This document shows positions 45,001 through 57,088 of a stretch of 64,000 nt of DNA, in pieces (position 1 is the stretch's first letter; every line of letters starts with the position of its first letter). Under the pieces are notes generated by a model. That model was not told where the DNA came from, ran no database searches, and saw only the letters and a list, made by a program, of their open reading frames with translations. A program made the position numbers and the translations under genes. This DNA comes from Lolium rigidum (taxonomy: Eukaryota; Streptophyta; Magnoliopsida; Poales; Poaceae), in contig NC_061510.1 in NCBI RefSeq assembly GCF_022539505.1, positions 271,445,687-271,509,686 of the forward strand. The letters are read 5' to 3'.

Positions 45001-45675
45001 ATGGAAAACAACAAAAATATGAGAGATCTTTATGAACTTTATCTTGAATTAGGACATGATGTGTTTGAAGAGAGAATTAAAAAACCCATGGAACTTTATA
45101 TGCATGCTAATGGGAATGTTATTACTATGAATGCTTTGAACACCATTGTTGCTAATGCTATGGAAAATTCTAAGCTTGGGGAAGCTGGCTTTGATGAGCA
45201 TGATCTTTTTAGTCCCCCAAGCATTGAGGAGAAAATTTTCTTTTATGATTACAATATGCCTCCTATATATGATGATAGCCACTTTGTTGAATTTGCTCCC
45301 ACTACAACTAATAAAATTGATTATGCTTATGTGGAGAGTAATAATTTTATGCATGAGACTCATGATAAGAATGCTTTATGTGATAGTTATATTGTTGAGT
45401 TTGCTCATGATGCTACTGAAAGTTATTATGAGAGAGGAAAATATGGTTGTAGAAATTTTCATGTTACTAAAACACCTCTCTATGTGCTGAACTTTTTGAA
45501 GCTACACTTGTTTTATCTTTCTACGCTTGTTGCATTATGCTTCTTGAACTTGTTTATTTACAAGATTCCTCTTCATAGGAAGCATGTTAGACTTAAATGT
45601 GTTTTGAATTTGCCTCTTGAAGCTCTCTTTTGCTTCAAATACTATTTCTTGCGAGTGCATCATCAAAACTGCTGA
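45001..45675 (+). CDS. 224-codon gypsy ORF with hydrophobic C-terminal part
   Basis: Intact ORF starting MENNKNMRDLYELYLELGHD at the first ATG after the family leader. Residues 1-155 are hydrophilic and acidic with many Asp, Glu, Asn and Tyr. Residues about 159-188 form a strong membrane-spanning candidate (LKLHLFYLSTLVALCFLNLF), followed by a basic stretch (HRKHVRLK) and a second hydrophobic stretch at about 201-217. No Gag, zinc knuckle, protease or polymerase motif. It sits exactly where the sister element carries gag. I do not recognise the family. A membrane protein is the best reading; an env-like role, known for some Athila elements, is only a possibility because env-like genes normally lie downstream of pol. 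Confidence 0.65.
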   Translation: MENNKNMRDLYELYLELGHDVFEERIKKPMELYMHANGNVITMNALNTIVANAMENSKLGEAGFDEHDLFSPPSIEEKIFFYDYNMPPIYDDSHFVEFAPTTTNKIDYAYVESNNFMHETHDKNALCDSYIVEFAHDATESYYERGKYGCRNFHVTKTPLYVLNFLKLHLFYLSTLVALCFLNLFIYKIPLHRKHVRLKCVLNLPLEALFCFKYYFLRVHHQNC

Positions 45676-48263
45676 GCCCATCTTAATGGCTATAAAGAAA
45701 AGCGCTTATGGGAGACAACCCATGTTTTTACCTACAGTATTTTGTTTTTATTTTGTGTCTTGGAAGTTGTTTACTACTGTAGCAACCTCTCCTTATCTTA
45801 GTTTTGCGTTTTGTTGTGCCAAGTTAAGCCGTTGATAGAAAAGTTCATACTAGATTTGGATTACTGCGCAGAAACAGATTTCTTTGCTGTCACGAATCTG
45901 GGTCCACCTCCCTGTAGGTAACTCAGAAAATTAAGCCAATTTACGTGAATGATCCTCAAATATGTACGCAACTTTCATTCAATTTGAGCATTTTCATTTG
46001 AGCAAGTCTGGTGCCATTTTAAAATTCGTCAATACGAACTGTTCTGTTTTGACAGATTCTGCCTTTTATTTCGCATTGCCTCTTTTGCTATGTTGGATGA
46101 ATTTCTTTGATCCACTAATATCCAGTAGCATTATGCAATGTCCAGAAGTGTTAAGAATGATTGTGTCACCTCTGAATATGTTAATTTATATTGTGCACTA
46201 ACCCTCTAATGAGTTGTTTCGAGTTTGGTGTGGAGGAAGTTTTCAAGGATCAAGAGAGGAGTATGATGCAACATGATCAAGGAGAGTGAAAGCTCTAAGC
46301 TTGGGGATGCCCGGTGGTTCACCCCTGCATATATTAAGAAGACTCAAGCGTCTAAGCTTGGGGATGCCCAAGGCATCCCCTTCTTCATCGACAACATTAT
46401 CGAGTTCCTCCCTGAAACTATATTTTTATTCCATCACATCTTATGTGCTTTTTCTTGGAGCGTCGGTTTGTTTTTGTTTTTGTTTTGTTTGAATAAAATG
46501 GATCCTAGCATTCACTTTATGGGAGAGAGACACGCTCCGCTGTAGCATATGGACAAGTATGTCCTTGGTTTCTACTCATAGTATTCATGGCGAAGTTTCT
46601 CCTTCGTTAAATTGTTATATGGTTGGAATTGGAAAATGATACATGTAGTAATTGCTATAAATGTCTTGGGTAATGTGATACTTGGCAATTGTTGTGCTCA
46701 TGATTAAGCTCTTGCATCATATGCGTTGCACCCATTAATGAAGAAATACATAGAGCATGCTAAAATTTGGTTTGCATATTTGGTTTCTCTAAGGTCTAGA
46801 TAATTTCTAGTATTGAGTTTGAACAACAAGGAAGACGGTGTAGAGTCTTATAATGTTTTCAATATGTCTTTTATGTGAGTTTTGCTGCACCGGTTCATCC
46901 TTGTGTTTGTTTCAAATAAGCCTTGCTAGCCTAAACCTTGTATCGAGAGGGAATACTTCTCATGCATCCAAAATACTTGAGCCAACCACTATGCCATTTG
47001 TGTCCACCATACCTACCTACTACATGGTATTTTCCGCCATTCCAAAGTAAATTGCTTGAGTGCTACCTTTAAAATTCCATCATTCACCTTTGCAATATAT
47101 AGCTCATGGGACAAATAGCTTAAAAACTATTGTGGTATTGAATATGTAATTATGCACTTTATCTCTTATTAAGTTGCTTGTTGTGCGATAACCATGTTTA
47201 TCGGGGACGCCATCAACTTTTCATTGTTGAATTTCATGTGAGTTGCTATGCATGTTCATCTTGTACGAAGTAAGGGCGATCTACGCTGAGTTGAATGGTT
47301 TGAGCATGCATATTGTTAGAGAAGAACATTGGGCCGCTAACTAAAGCCATGATCCATGGTGGAAGTTTCAGTTTTGGACAAACATCCTCAAATCTCTAAT
47401 GAGAAAAGAATTAATTGTTGTTGAAAGCTTAAAGCATTAAAAGAGGAGTCCATTATTTGTTGTCTATGTTGTCCCGGTATGGATGTCTAAGTTGAGAATA
47501 ATCAAAAGCGAGAAATCCAAATGCGAGCTTTCTCCTTAGACCTTTGTACAGGCGGCATAGAGGTACCCCTTTGTGATACTTGGTGAAAGCATATGTATTG
47601 CGGTGATAATCCGGGTAGTCCAAGCTAATTAGGACAAGGTGCGGGCACTATTGGTACACTATGCATGAGGCTTGCAACTTATAAGATATAATTTACATGA
47701 TGCATATGCTTTATTACTACCGTTGACAAAATTGTTTCATGTTTTCAAAATCAAAGCTCTAGCACAAATATAGCAATCGATGCTTTTCCTCTATGGAGGA
47801 CCATTCTTTTACTTTCAATGTTGAGTCAGTTCACCTATTTCTCTCCACCTCAAGAAGCAAACACTTGTGTGAACTGTGCATTGATTCCTACATACTTGCT
47901 TATTGCATTTATTATATTACTCTATGTTGACAATATCCATGAGATATACATGTTACAAGTTGAAAGCAACCGCTGAAACTTAATCTTCTTTTGTGTTGCT
48001 TCAATGCCTTTACTTTGAATTATTGCTTTATGAGTTAACTCTTATGCAAGACTTATTAATGCTTGTCTTGAAGTGCTATTCATGAAAAGTCTTTGCTTTA
48101 TGATTCACTTGTTTACTCATGTCATATATATTGTTTTGATCGCTGCATTCACTACATATGCTTTACAAATAGTATGATCAAGATTATGATGGCATGTCAC
48201 TCCGAAATTATCCGTGTTATCGTTTTACTCGCTCGGGACGAGCAGAACTAAGCTTGGGGATGC
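45676..48263 (+). other. 3' non-coding region of the 224-codon-ORF gypsy
   Basis: Joins the shared family sequence at about 45687 (AAAGAAAAGCGCTTATGGG), 12 bp after the ORF stop. It contains the conserved 79-codon ORF (45962-46201), the AAGCTTGGGGATGC motifs near 46297, 46355 and 48250, and the hairpin. Nothing else gene-like. Confidence 0.75.
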
Positions 48264-49857
48264 TGATACGTCTCCGACGTATCGATAATTTCTTATGTTC
48301 CATGCCACATTATTGATGTTATCTACATGTTTTATGCACACTTTATGTCATATTCGTGCATTTTACGGAACTAACCTATTAACAAGATGCCGAAGTGCCG
48401 ATTCTTGTTTTCTGCTGTTTTTGGTTTCAGAAATCCTAGTAAGGAAATATTCTCGGAATTGGACGAAATCAACGCCCAGGGGCCTATTTTTCCACGAAGC
48501 TTCCAGAAGTCCGAAGACGAAACGAAGTGGGGCCACGGGAGGGCCAAACCCTAGGGCGGCGCGGCCCCCCCTTGGCCGCGCCGCCCTGTCATCTGGGGCC
48601 CCTGTGCCCCCTCTCGACTTGCCCTTCCGCCTACTTAAAGCCTCCGTGACGAAACCCCCGATCACCGAGAACCACGATACGAAAAACCTTCCAGAGACGC
48701 CGCCAACGCCGATCCCATCTCGGGGGATCCAGGAGATCACCTCCGGCACCCTGCCGGAGAGGGGAATCATCTCCCGGAGGACTCTACGCCGCCATGGTCG
48801 CCTCCGGTGTGATGTGTGAGTAGTCTACCCCTGGACTATGGGTCCATAGCGGTAGCTAGATGGTTGTCTTCTCCCCATTGTGCTATCATTGTCGGATCTT
48901 GTGAGCTGCCTAACATGATCAAGATCATCTATATGTAATTTTATATGTTGCGTTTGTTGGGATCCGATGAATAGAGAATACTTGTTATGTTGATTATCAA
49001 AGCTATGTCTATGTGTTGTTTATGATCTTGCATGCTCTCCGTTATTAGTAGATGCTCTGGCCAAGTTGATGCTAGTAACTCCAAGAGGGAGTATTTATGC
49101 TCGATAGTGGGTTCATGCCTGCGTGAATCTGGAGGAGTGACAAGAACCACTAAGGTTATGGATGTGCTGTTGCCACTAGGGATAAAACATTAGTGCTATG
49201 TTCAAGGATGTAGTCACTAGTTACATTACGCGCAATACTTAATGCAATTGTCCGTTGTTAGCAACTTAATACTCGGAGGGGGTTCGGATGATAACCTCGA
49301 AGGTGGACTTTTTAGACATAGATGCGGTTGGATGGCGGTCTATGTACTTTGTCGTAATGCCCAATTAAATCTCACAATACTCATCATGATATGTATGTGC
49401 ATGGTCATGCCCTCTTTATTTGTCAATTGCCCAACTGTAATTTGTTCACCCAACATGCTGTTTGTCTTATGGGAGAGACACCTCTAGTGAACTGTGGACC
49501 CCGGTCCAATTCTCTATACTTGAAATACAATCTGCTGCAATACTTGTTCTCTTGTTTTCGCAAACAATCATCTTCCACACAATACGGTTAATCCTTTGTT
49601 ACAGCAAGCCGGTGAGATTGACAACCTCACCTGTTTCGTTGGGGCAAAGTACTTTGGTTGTGTTGTGCGGGTTCCACGTTGGCGCCGGAATCCCCGGTGT
49701 TGCGCCGCACTACATCCCGCCGCCATCAACCTTCAACGTGCTTCTTGGCTCCTCCTGGTTCGATAAACCTTGGTTTCTTTACGAGGGAAAACTTGCTGCT
49801 GTGCGCATCATACCTTCCTCTTGGGGTTCCCAACGAACGTGTGAGTTACACGCCATC
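48264..49857 (+). repeat. 3' LTR of the 224-codon-ORF gypsy
   Basis: 1594 bp, same start as the 5' LTR. It ends CGCCATC directly against the GGAAG duplication, so the canonical final A is lost. Confidence 0.88.
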
Positions 49858-50610
49858 GGAAGCAAGGCCCGGGAGCGGATTTCCAATCCGACCCATGGGC
49901 GATTGTTTTTTCATTTTCGAGGTGTCAAAACGGTTTTTTTTGTGAAGCAGCTACATGGGGCGCATTTTAGTATTGCACGAGACCTCCGTGTAGTGGTAGG
50001 ACACCGCCTCCGGACCACATATCACATGCCATATGTGCGCGCTAGGTATCTGGGAATCCCTACAGCTTTCTGCGGTGTCCCGCCGAATCCACTGAAACCG
50101 ACCGGATTTGAACTAGGTTCCGTCGCTCAATAAATTCCGCGAAAAATGGTTTTAGGTATATAACACATCACTTTATATGCTAATTTTTGTACATTTAAAG
50201 TGTTGGCGAACGGTGCACCGGGCCATTTAAACGGGGCTGTTTTGACCAAATGGCAAACTGGACGTCATATTTGAATTCCTCTAATTTTTAGGTTCAAATT
50301 ATGATATGGATGTTATATTTAGATTCCTCTCATTTTTCTAATCGATTTGGACATATTATTTGCGGAATTTTGATTTTTCAATTTAAAAATATTAATTATT
50401 CCATATTAAATAGAAAAAAGACCCCAAAAAATCATTTTATTGTTATTTGAATTTAATATTATTATTAATTATATATTCAATGTTGTTTACTTAAGTAATT
50501 ATTTGGAATTTAAGAATAAAGAGATGTGACATCACGGTCCAAGGGTTAATAGGGTTGATATACTATTATTATCAGCAATGTGTCAATTATGTAATGGAAA
50601 CTCATTCGAA

Positions 50611-50673
50611 TGGAACCAAGAAGTTAAGCGTGCAAGCACTGGAGTAGTGTGAGGATGGGTGACCGACTGGGAA
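50611..50673 (+). ncRNA. 5S rRNA-like fragment inside CACTA
   Basis: AAGTTAAGCGTGC (50621-50633), GGAGTAGTGTGAGGATGGG (50641-50659) and GGATGGGTGACC (50653-50664), ending CTGGGAA, reproduce the middle of plant 5S rRNA: the A-box region, intermediate element and C-box of the internal control region, in the right order and spacing. The first ~45 nt and the 3' end of 5S are not recognisable. Likely a captured fragment or a 5S-derived motif of a retroposon, not a functional rRNA gene. Confidence 0.65.
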
Positions 50674-50809
50674 TTTTAACCATGATTGTAATTTGATCTA
50701 AGATTAAATATACTTAGAGTTAAAAGTGTTTTGGGTGAAAGATAAACAAGTAAAAAAAGAAAATAATGGTGTAAAATAAATTAAAATTTGAAAAAAAATT
50801 AAAACTATG

Positions 50810-51135
50810 TGCCGAGGGGTTGCTCTCGGCGTAGCCTCCGGCTAAGGCGCGCCTTGGTGCGCCATGTCGCCTCTGTCGTCTCTCTATGCCGAGGGGATGC
50901 CCTCGGCGTATGGATCGCGCCGTTAACGGCGACGGCATGCCGGGGAGCGTACGCCGACGGCGTGTACACCGACGGTTAGGACGACCCTCGGCGTAGGTGG
51001 CGTACGCCAACGGCTAGGCCTACGCCGACGGTGAGCACGGCCGTGCCGAGAGAACTAGCCGCCGAGGCGGTACGCCGAGGGCTGCCGTCGGCGTAGCCTA
51101 CGCCGAGGGCAGCTAGCCGTCGGTGTACGCGTTGA
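50810..51135. repeat. CACTA subterminal repeats, right
   Basis: TACGCCGACGGC and CCCTCGGCGTA units in both orientations, matching the left cluster at 41205-41490. Confidence 0.8.
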
Positions 51136-51146
51136 TGCCTGTAGTG

Positions 51147-51320
51147 TACATAAAGACCAACCTTCTTAAAGGAAAGTTGGACTAGCGATTTAACACGCGT
51201 GGCAACCCTCCCCACTTACGTACCTCCCGAAACCAACGTGCAGCCCCGTGTGTACTCGTCCCCGCGCGCGCGTAGGTGCGTGCAGTCTCACGTACTCGTG
51301 CCCGCGCGCGTATCCACGTG
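51147..51320. other. flank between CACTA and Mutator-like element
   Basis: No gene. Contains two GTACTCGTCCCCGCGCGCG-like units; a related unit occurs right of the Mutator-like element at 57265-57290, so the two flanks belong to one locus. Confidence 0.5.
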
Positions 51321-52506
51321 GGAAAAAGTCCAAAAGAAACCTTGAATTTGTAGGCAAAAGCTAAATCGAACCTCCAACTCTCAATCCCTGAAATTGGCAC
51401 TCTAAATTCTCTGATCCCAGTCTATTTTAAACCCTGGAGGTGCTTGGCACACCGGGAAAGCGACAATGACGACCGGGATTATGTGCTCTTATCAGCGACG
51501 GTGGGACCGACATGTCATATTCATTTTTTTACCTCTTCCTCAACATCCTGTAGGTTTTTTCTACCGGCCAAACAAAACACAGAGGCGCGGTTGCAGGCGC
51601 GTCCACGCAGCGCCGGAGCACTCCAACTAGGAATTCCCTCCAACTAGGCTAGACGATACTATAGGAGCAATGAGAGGGTTGGTGGCACCATTCGCTCACC
51701 CAGAGGACGAAGACTTGGTCGGGGAGGTCAGGGTTTGGTGGCGGGGGAGATCGAAGATAGGCGGCGCTAGACCGGAGACGAGGAAGAAGCGCATAGAGCT
51801 AGAGATTGGGGGCCATTAGGGATGATTCACTGACCAGATGGACTTGGGGACGGCCGCAACAACGCGCGACATCAAGCGCGTCGTCGAAGTCGACGCATCC
51901 ACGAGGGCGCCGCTATGATCCGCATCGAGACGAGCCCACACATGGAGAGGGAATGGCCGGGGCTACCCCGCTCCCTTGACTCCTTTTGAACTCGCGTGGA
52001 CCACGCGACATCGCGGGGGGGCGCCATCCGGCGCATCGGCCGTTCTCGGCAGCTGGGAGGACGTCGCCGCTTCCGATTCCCGAGCTGCGGTGGAACGCCT
52101 CCCGCAGTCTCCCCCGGCGGCGCGCGAGCAGGGTCAGGCGGGCAGACGTCGCTAGCGGCACATGAGCAGGGGCGGGCGGACGGACGAGTAGACGGCGTTG
52201 TTCCTCGTGAATCACCAGGCTCAAGCAAGATTCATCGTCACCGGAGAACAAGGACCAGCAGCGGGGCCGCGAGGGTGGGCTGATTGGTGAGGGAGTGGGG
52301 TCAACGGAGGATTGGGCTAGAACTAAAGAACGAGAAAGACAAAAAAGTGACTAGTCAACTATCAGATCTTGACTTGCCACGTCGGCGAATCCTAGCTGAA
52401 ACGGCCCTAAGATTCAAAATATACCAGGATTAAAGATATAGTGTGCTGATTTCAGGGATCAGAAGTTCAGGGTTCCATTTATCTTTCACCTACAACCCCA
52501 GGGTTC

Positions 52507-54699
52507 ATGAGGAATGCCTGGTCTCCGGCACAACAGTTGGAATTCAACCACCTTGAAGGAAATATGTTCACTGTCCAATGTTTTTGTCTTGGTGATTGGT
52601 TAAAAATTACAGAAGGAGGGCCATGGTTATTTAGGCAGAATGCTATTTGCATAGAAAAGTATGATGGTTTAGCAGCCACAGATACAGTTGATCTTAATCA
52701 CTTTGAAACCTGGATTCAAATCCATAAACTCCCTGTTGGGTACAGGAATGAGGCCCTGATTAAGAATCTCACGGAGAGGAATGTAGGGCAAGCTATTAAA
52801 GTTGAAACTGTTGTTCATGGACTGGGCAATTTTGTTCGGGTCAGAGTAAGATTGGATGTAAGTAAGAAGTTGGCTCGAGTGGTCACTATATCTAGAGATA
52901 AGAAGAGGGAGTATTATCAAATTCAGTATGAGAAGATCCCAAGGTTCTGTGGTGCGTGTGGTTTTATGGGGCATTCACACCTGGAGTGTGGCTCGGGGGA
53001 GCATGACGAAGATAAGCTCAAATGGGGGGACTTCCTAAAGGCCGATTGGGAGACTTGGCACGGTCGAGGTATTGGTGGTAATAGAGGGGGTGGCAGAGGC
53101 GGTGGTCGCACCGGCCGTGGCTGGGAAAGTGGAGGCGGTAGAGATATTATGGGACGTGGCCGAAGCCTGATACCGTGGCGTCATAATGCGATTAAGTTAT
53201 ATCAAATCAGGGCTGAGCCAAATTTCATTGATGTACGTATTGAAGAGGATGCAAATAAAGTCTGGCGATTTACTGGTATGTATGGGGAGTTCAAATGGGA
53301 AGAGAAATATAAAACTTGGGATAGAATTCATTCAATCCATCAAAATAATAGCCTCCCCTGGGTTGTTATGGGTGATCTCAATGAAATTTTATTTGAACAA
53401 GAAAAGGAAGGAGGACGAATCCGACCCCCAAGGTATATGCAGGACTTCCACAATGCTCTTGAAGATTGTGAATTATATGACCTGGGCTATGTGGGTGACC
53501 TCTTTACATGGCACAGAGGGAATATGCGCTCGAGACTTGACAGAGCTTTGGGCAATTCAAGCTGGAGCCAAATGCATAGTGATGTCGCGATTATTCATCT
53601 AGAGTATAACCACTCGGATCATCGACCTTTGTTGCTCGGATACGAGTACTATGCTATGCCAGATTCGAACCAACAAGTAAAATCAGATAAATTTGAAGCA
53701 AAGTGGCTCAGAGAGGAAAACTTTGCAGAGATTGTAAAGGAACAGTGGGAGGCTGCGGCGGAGTCTACAGATCCGATCGACGTCCTCACCAAATCGAAAA
53801 CCATGCATGTCGGGCTGCATGCATGGGATCGGCGGGTGCTGCGGGGGCCCAAGAAGCGTCTTAGATCGGCCCAACGTGAATTGGAGACGGTGATGAGAGG
53901 GCCTATTAACCCGGAGAATGAACGAGAGAAAAAAGAAATTTCTGAATTAATAGAGAAACTCTTAGAACAGGAGGAAATTCGGTGGAATCAGCGAGCTCGA
54001 GCAAACTGGCTCCAAAATGGGGATCGGAATACCTCCTATTTCCATAGTTTTGCCACGGCCAGAAAGAAAAGGAACTGTATTAGGAAGATAAAGAACACAA
54101 ATGGGGATTTTGTAGAAGGTAATGATAATTTAAATCCGGTCATTCAGAATTACTTTACTAATCTGTTCTCTACAGATAATATTGCTGTTGAGCCTGATTT
54201 TCTTGAGATGATAACTCCAAAGGTAACTCAGCAAATGAATGATGACTTGATTGCCCCTTACACTGCTGACGATGCGAAGAAAGCAATTTTCTCAATTGGT
54301 GATCTTAAAGCCCCGGGGCCGGATGGGCTTCATGCTCTGTTTTATAAAAAGTTCTGGCACTTAGTGGGGCCTGATATTACAGTGGCGGTGCTAAAAGCTA
54401 TCAATGATAAAAACATTCCTGATGGATGGAACGAGACGGTAATTGTTTTAATTCCCAAGGTGGACAACCCGGAGGAGGTGGCTCAATTTAGACCAATCTC
54501 ACTGTGCAATGTGGTCTACAAAATAATCTCAAAGATGTTAGCTGCAAGATTAAAAGTGATCCTTCCTGATATCATTTCACCAACTCAGAGTGCGTTTGTC
54601 CCAGGTAGACTTATTACTGATAATGTGTTGGTGGCTTATGAATGTGTCCATAAAATTAAAAATAAGAGGATTGGCAAGTCCGAGTCCGTGTCGTTGTGA
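52507..54699 (+). pseudogene. LINE ORF1-ORF2 fused frame (zinc knuckle, endonuclease part, RT start)
   Basis: A 730-codon frame. Residues 1-130 match the DUF4283 RNA-binding part of plant LINE ORF1 (5' end missing). Residues about 147-165 are an intact CCHC knuckle, CGACGFMGHSHLEC. A Gly/Arg-rich region follows at about 187-222. The frame then passes directly into the second half of the AP-endonuclease: VVMGDLNEIL and HSDHRPLL are present, but the N-terminal half with its catalytic Asn and Glu is gone. Next come the LINE-specific linker (RARANWLQNGDRNTSYF) and the first RT blocks (LKAPGPDGLHALFYK, FRPISLCNVVYKIISK, QSAFVPGRLITDN). An internal deletion near 53170-53190 must have joined ORF1 and ORF2 in frame. 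The frame ends at a shift near 54690. Confidence 0.85.
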
Positions 54700-57088
54700 A
54701 GCTGGATATGCATAAGGCATATGATCGAGTGGAGTGGGATTTCTTGAGGAAAATGATGGTGCGACTTGGGTTTCACTTGGAGTGGGTTGATTTAGTGATG
54801 GCATGTGTGTCATCAGTGTCCTACTCGGTTAGATTTAACTCACAGATGACAGATGATTTTATCCCAACTAGGGGTATCCGTCAGGGGGATCCCTTGTCTC
54901 CCTACTTGTTCCTTATTTGTGCGGAGGGCTTATCAAGTTGCTTGTTGCAGGTTGAAGAGATTGGTGGCATTGAAGGGGTTAAAGTGTGCAGGGGTGCACC
55001 ATCAGTATCACACCTACTATTTGCTGATGATTCTTTGATCCTCTTGAAAGCAGATTTGAACAATGCAATCTCCTTGAAGCAAGTGCTTGATTCCTATTGT
55101 GCAAACTCGGGGCAGCTAGTAAGTGTGGACAAATCAAGTATCTTTTTTAGTCCTAATACACATATTGATGATCGAATTCAGATTTGCAATATTTTGAATA
55201 TTAATACTGAAGCCTTGTCTGATAAGTATTTAGGCCTCCCTGCCCTGGTTGGAATTGACAGAAGTGATTGTTTTATGCATCTGGTGGAAAGAATTATCCA
55301 ACTTATCAAAGGGTGGAAGGAGAAACAACTCTCGATTGGTGGCAAAGAGATTTTGATAAAAGCAGTTGCTCAATGTATATCGGTATATGCTATGTCGGTT
55401 TTCCTGATCCCAAAAAATGTTTGTAAAAAGATGACGGATGTGATAGCTCAGTTTTGGTGGGGTGATGATGATCATGGTAAAAAGATGCATTGGTATTCTT
55501 GGTGGAAATTGTGTTTTCCGAAGAAGGAAGGGGGCATGGGTTTTAGGGATCTGCATTCTTTTAACTTGGCTATGTTATCTAAGCAAGTTTGGAGGCTCAT
55601 TGATAATCCAAACTCTTTGTGTGCTCAGATTTTGCGTGCCAAATACTACCCAGAGGGGTATATTCTTAAGGCCGGGCCAAAAGCGGGCTCTTCATTTACT
55701 TGGCAGAGCATTGTCGCGGGTATTCAGACATTTAAAAGAGGATGCATCTGGAGAGTGGGCAATGGTGACAGAGTTGATATTTGGCGGGATCCCTGGATTC
55801 CCACTAGTCCAAACCGCAAAATTATGTCACCAAGGGGAGACTGTCTTCTTCGGACAGTTGATGAGTTGATTGACCCAACATCTGGAGCTTGGGACCAAGG
55901 CCTTCTTCAGGATAATTTCAGCCCTATTGATGTATCACGGATTCTACAAATTCCCCTGAATGTTGGAGCGTTTGAGGATTTTATTGCATGGCACGGTACT
56001 AAATCTGGGGTGTTCTCTGTTCGCTCTGCCTATCATGTTGAATGGAGACACCAATTTAATGGTGTTACATGTCGATCACTAATCTCGGGTACCTCCCTCA
56101 ATAACCCAACATGGAGAATTCTTTGGAAATTAGCGGTTCCTGCAAAGGTTAAAATTCACACTTGGAGAATTATGCATGGAGTTATTCCCCTAAAAGCTAT
56201 CCTTTTCCGAAGACATATTGGTACATCTAATCTCTGTCCGATCTGTAACCTGGAAGCGGAGGATATCATGCACATGTTGTTTAAATGTCAGAGAGCTACT
56301 CAGATTTGGGAAGGACTTGGTCTCACGGATCTAATAGACAGGGCAACAAGTGATGGGCGTTCAGGATCACATGCATTAGAGTTTATCCTTAATTTGCAGC
56401 CGACTACTGTCCTTGGTCATAATGTGCTTAAAGTACAAGAATTGGTGGCGGTGAGCTGCTGGTATATTTGGTGGCTTCGTCGTCGCCAATCACATGGAGA
56501 TCAGGTACCCACAATTCGTCACTGTGTAAACTCTATCGGGGCTATTACATCAAATGCAGGAAAGGCTACAATCCCGGAGACATCTGTTAAAAAACATGTT
56601 TGGCTAAAACCACGTGCTAGCAACTTGAAACTGAATGTGGATGCGGCCTTCTCGATCGACACTCACTCGGGGCAATTGGTGCTGTTCTTCATAATTGTCA
56701 AGGAGATTTTGTTGCGGCCACGTCGGCGTTTATACCGCATGTGCAATCCGTTGCTATGGCGGAAGCAATGGCGATGTTGCATGGCCTAACTTTGGTAAAC
56801 CAAATTGGTTGTAGCTCGGTTGAAGCGTAGTCAGATTCTATGGAGATCATTCAAATTTGTAAAGGGGAAAGTCGAATGTGGAATGAGGCAACTGCTATAT
56901 ACTCGGACATTTTTACTCAAGCTGCAAGTATAGGGACAGTGGAGTTTTCACATTGTATGAGAGACACAAACAAAGTAGCTCATGATTTAGCTAGGGATAG
57001 TTTTAATAGTAGATCTTGTTGTAATTGGGTCGATGATCCCCCTAGCTTCATCCTTCCTGCTCTCTTGTACGATGTAACTATACTTTGA
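54696..57088 (+). pseudogene. LINE ORF2 second part (RT core, zf-RVT, RNase H)
   Basis: Continues the reverse transcriptase in a shifted frame: MHKAYDRVEWDFL, then GIRQGDPLSPYLFLICAEGLS and the catalytic FADD (near 55019). A long thumb/connection part follows, then the zf-RVT zinc finger (WRILWKLAVPAKVKIHTW ... CPICNLEAEDIMHMLFKC) around 56110-56300. RNase H begins at LKLNVDAAFSID (near 56625), loses frame near 56680, meets TAG at 56828-56830 and ends in the piece 56840-57088. About 110 bp of 3' UTR precede the poly-A. In an active element this protein nicks target DNA and copies the RNA in place. Confidence 0.88.

Larger units (their letters stand above)
43141..49857 (+). mobile_element. gypsy element with a 224-codon ORF, 6.7 kb
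   Basis: Flanked by GGAAG at 43136-43140 and 49858-49862. LTRs 43141-44732 and 48264-49857. Same family as the array and the gag-protease element by LTR, leader and 3' region, but with a different coding segment. The last LTR base (A of ...CATCA) is missing at the right end. It is inserted in the CACTA element. Confidence 0.9.
41188..51146 (+). mobile_element. non-autonomous CACTA element with nested insertions
   Basis: Ends CACTACAGGAATGG (41188) and the inverse of CACTACAGGCATC (ending 51146), flanked by TAC at 41185-41187 and 51147-51149. Both subterminal zones (about 41205-41490 and 50810-51135) are dense in CGCCGACGGC and CCCTCGGCGTA motifs in both orientations. Without the gypsy insertion it is about 3.2 kb. 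No transposase domain is seen, so it would be moved in trans. Which end is 5' is arbitrary here. The stretches 42198-43135 and 49863-50610 hold no recognisable gene. Confidence 0.9.
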
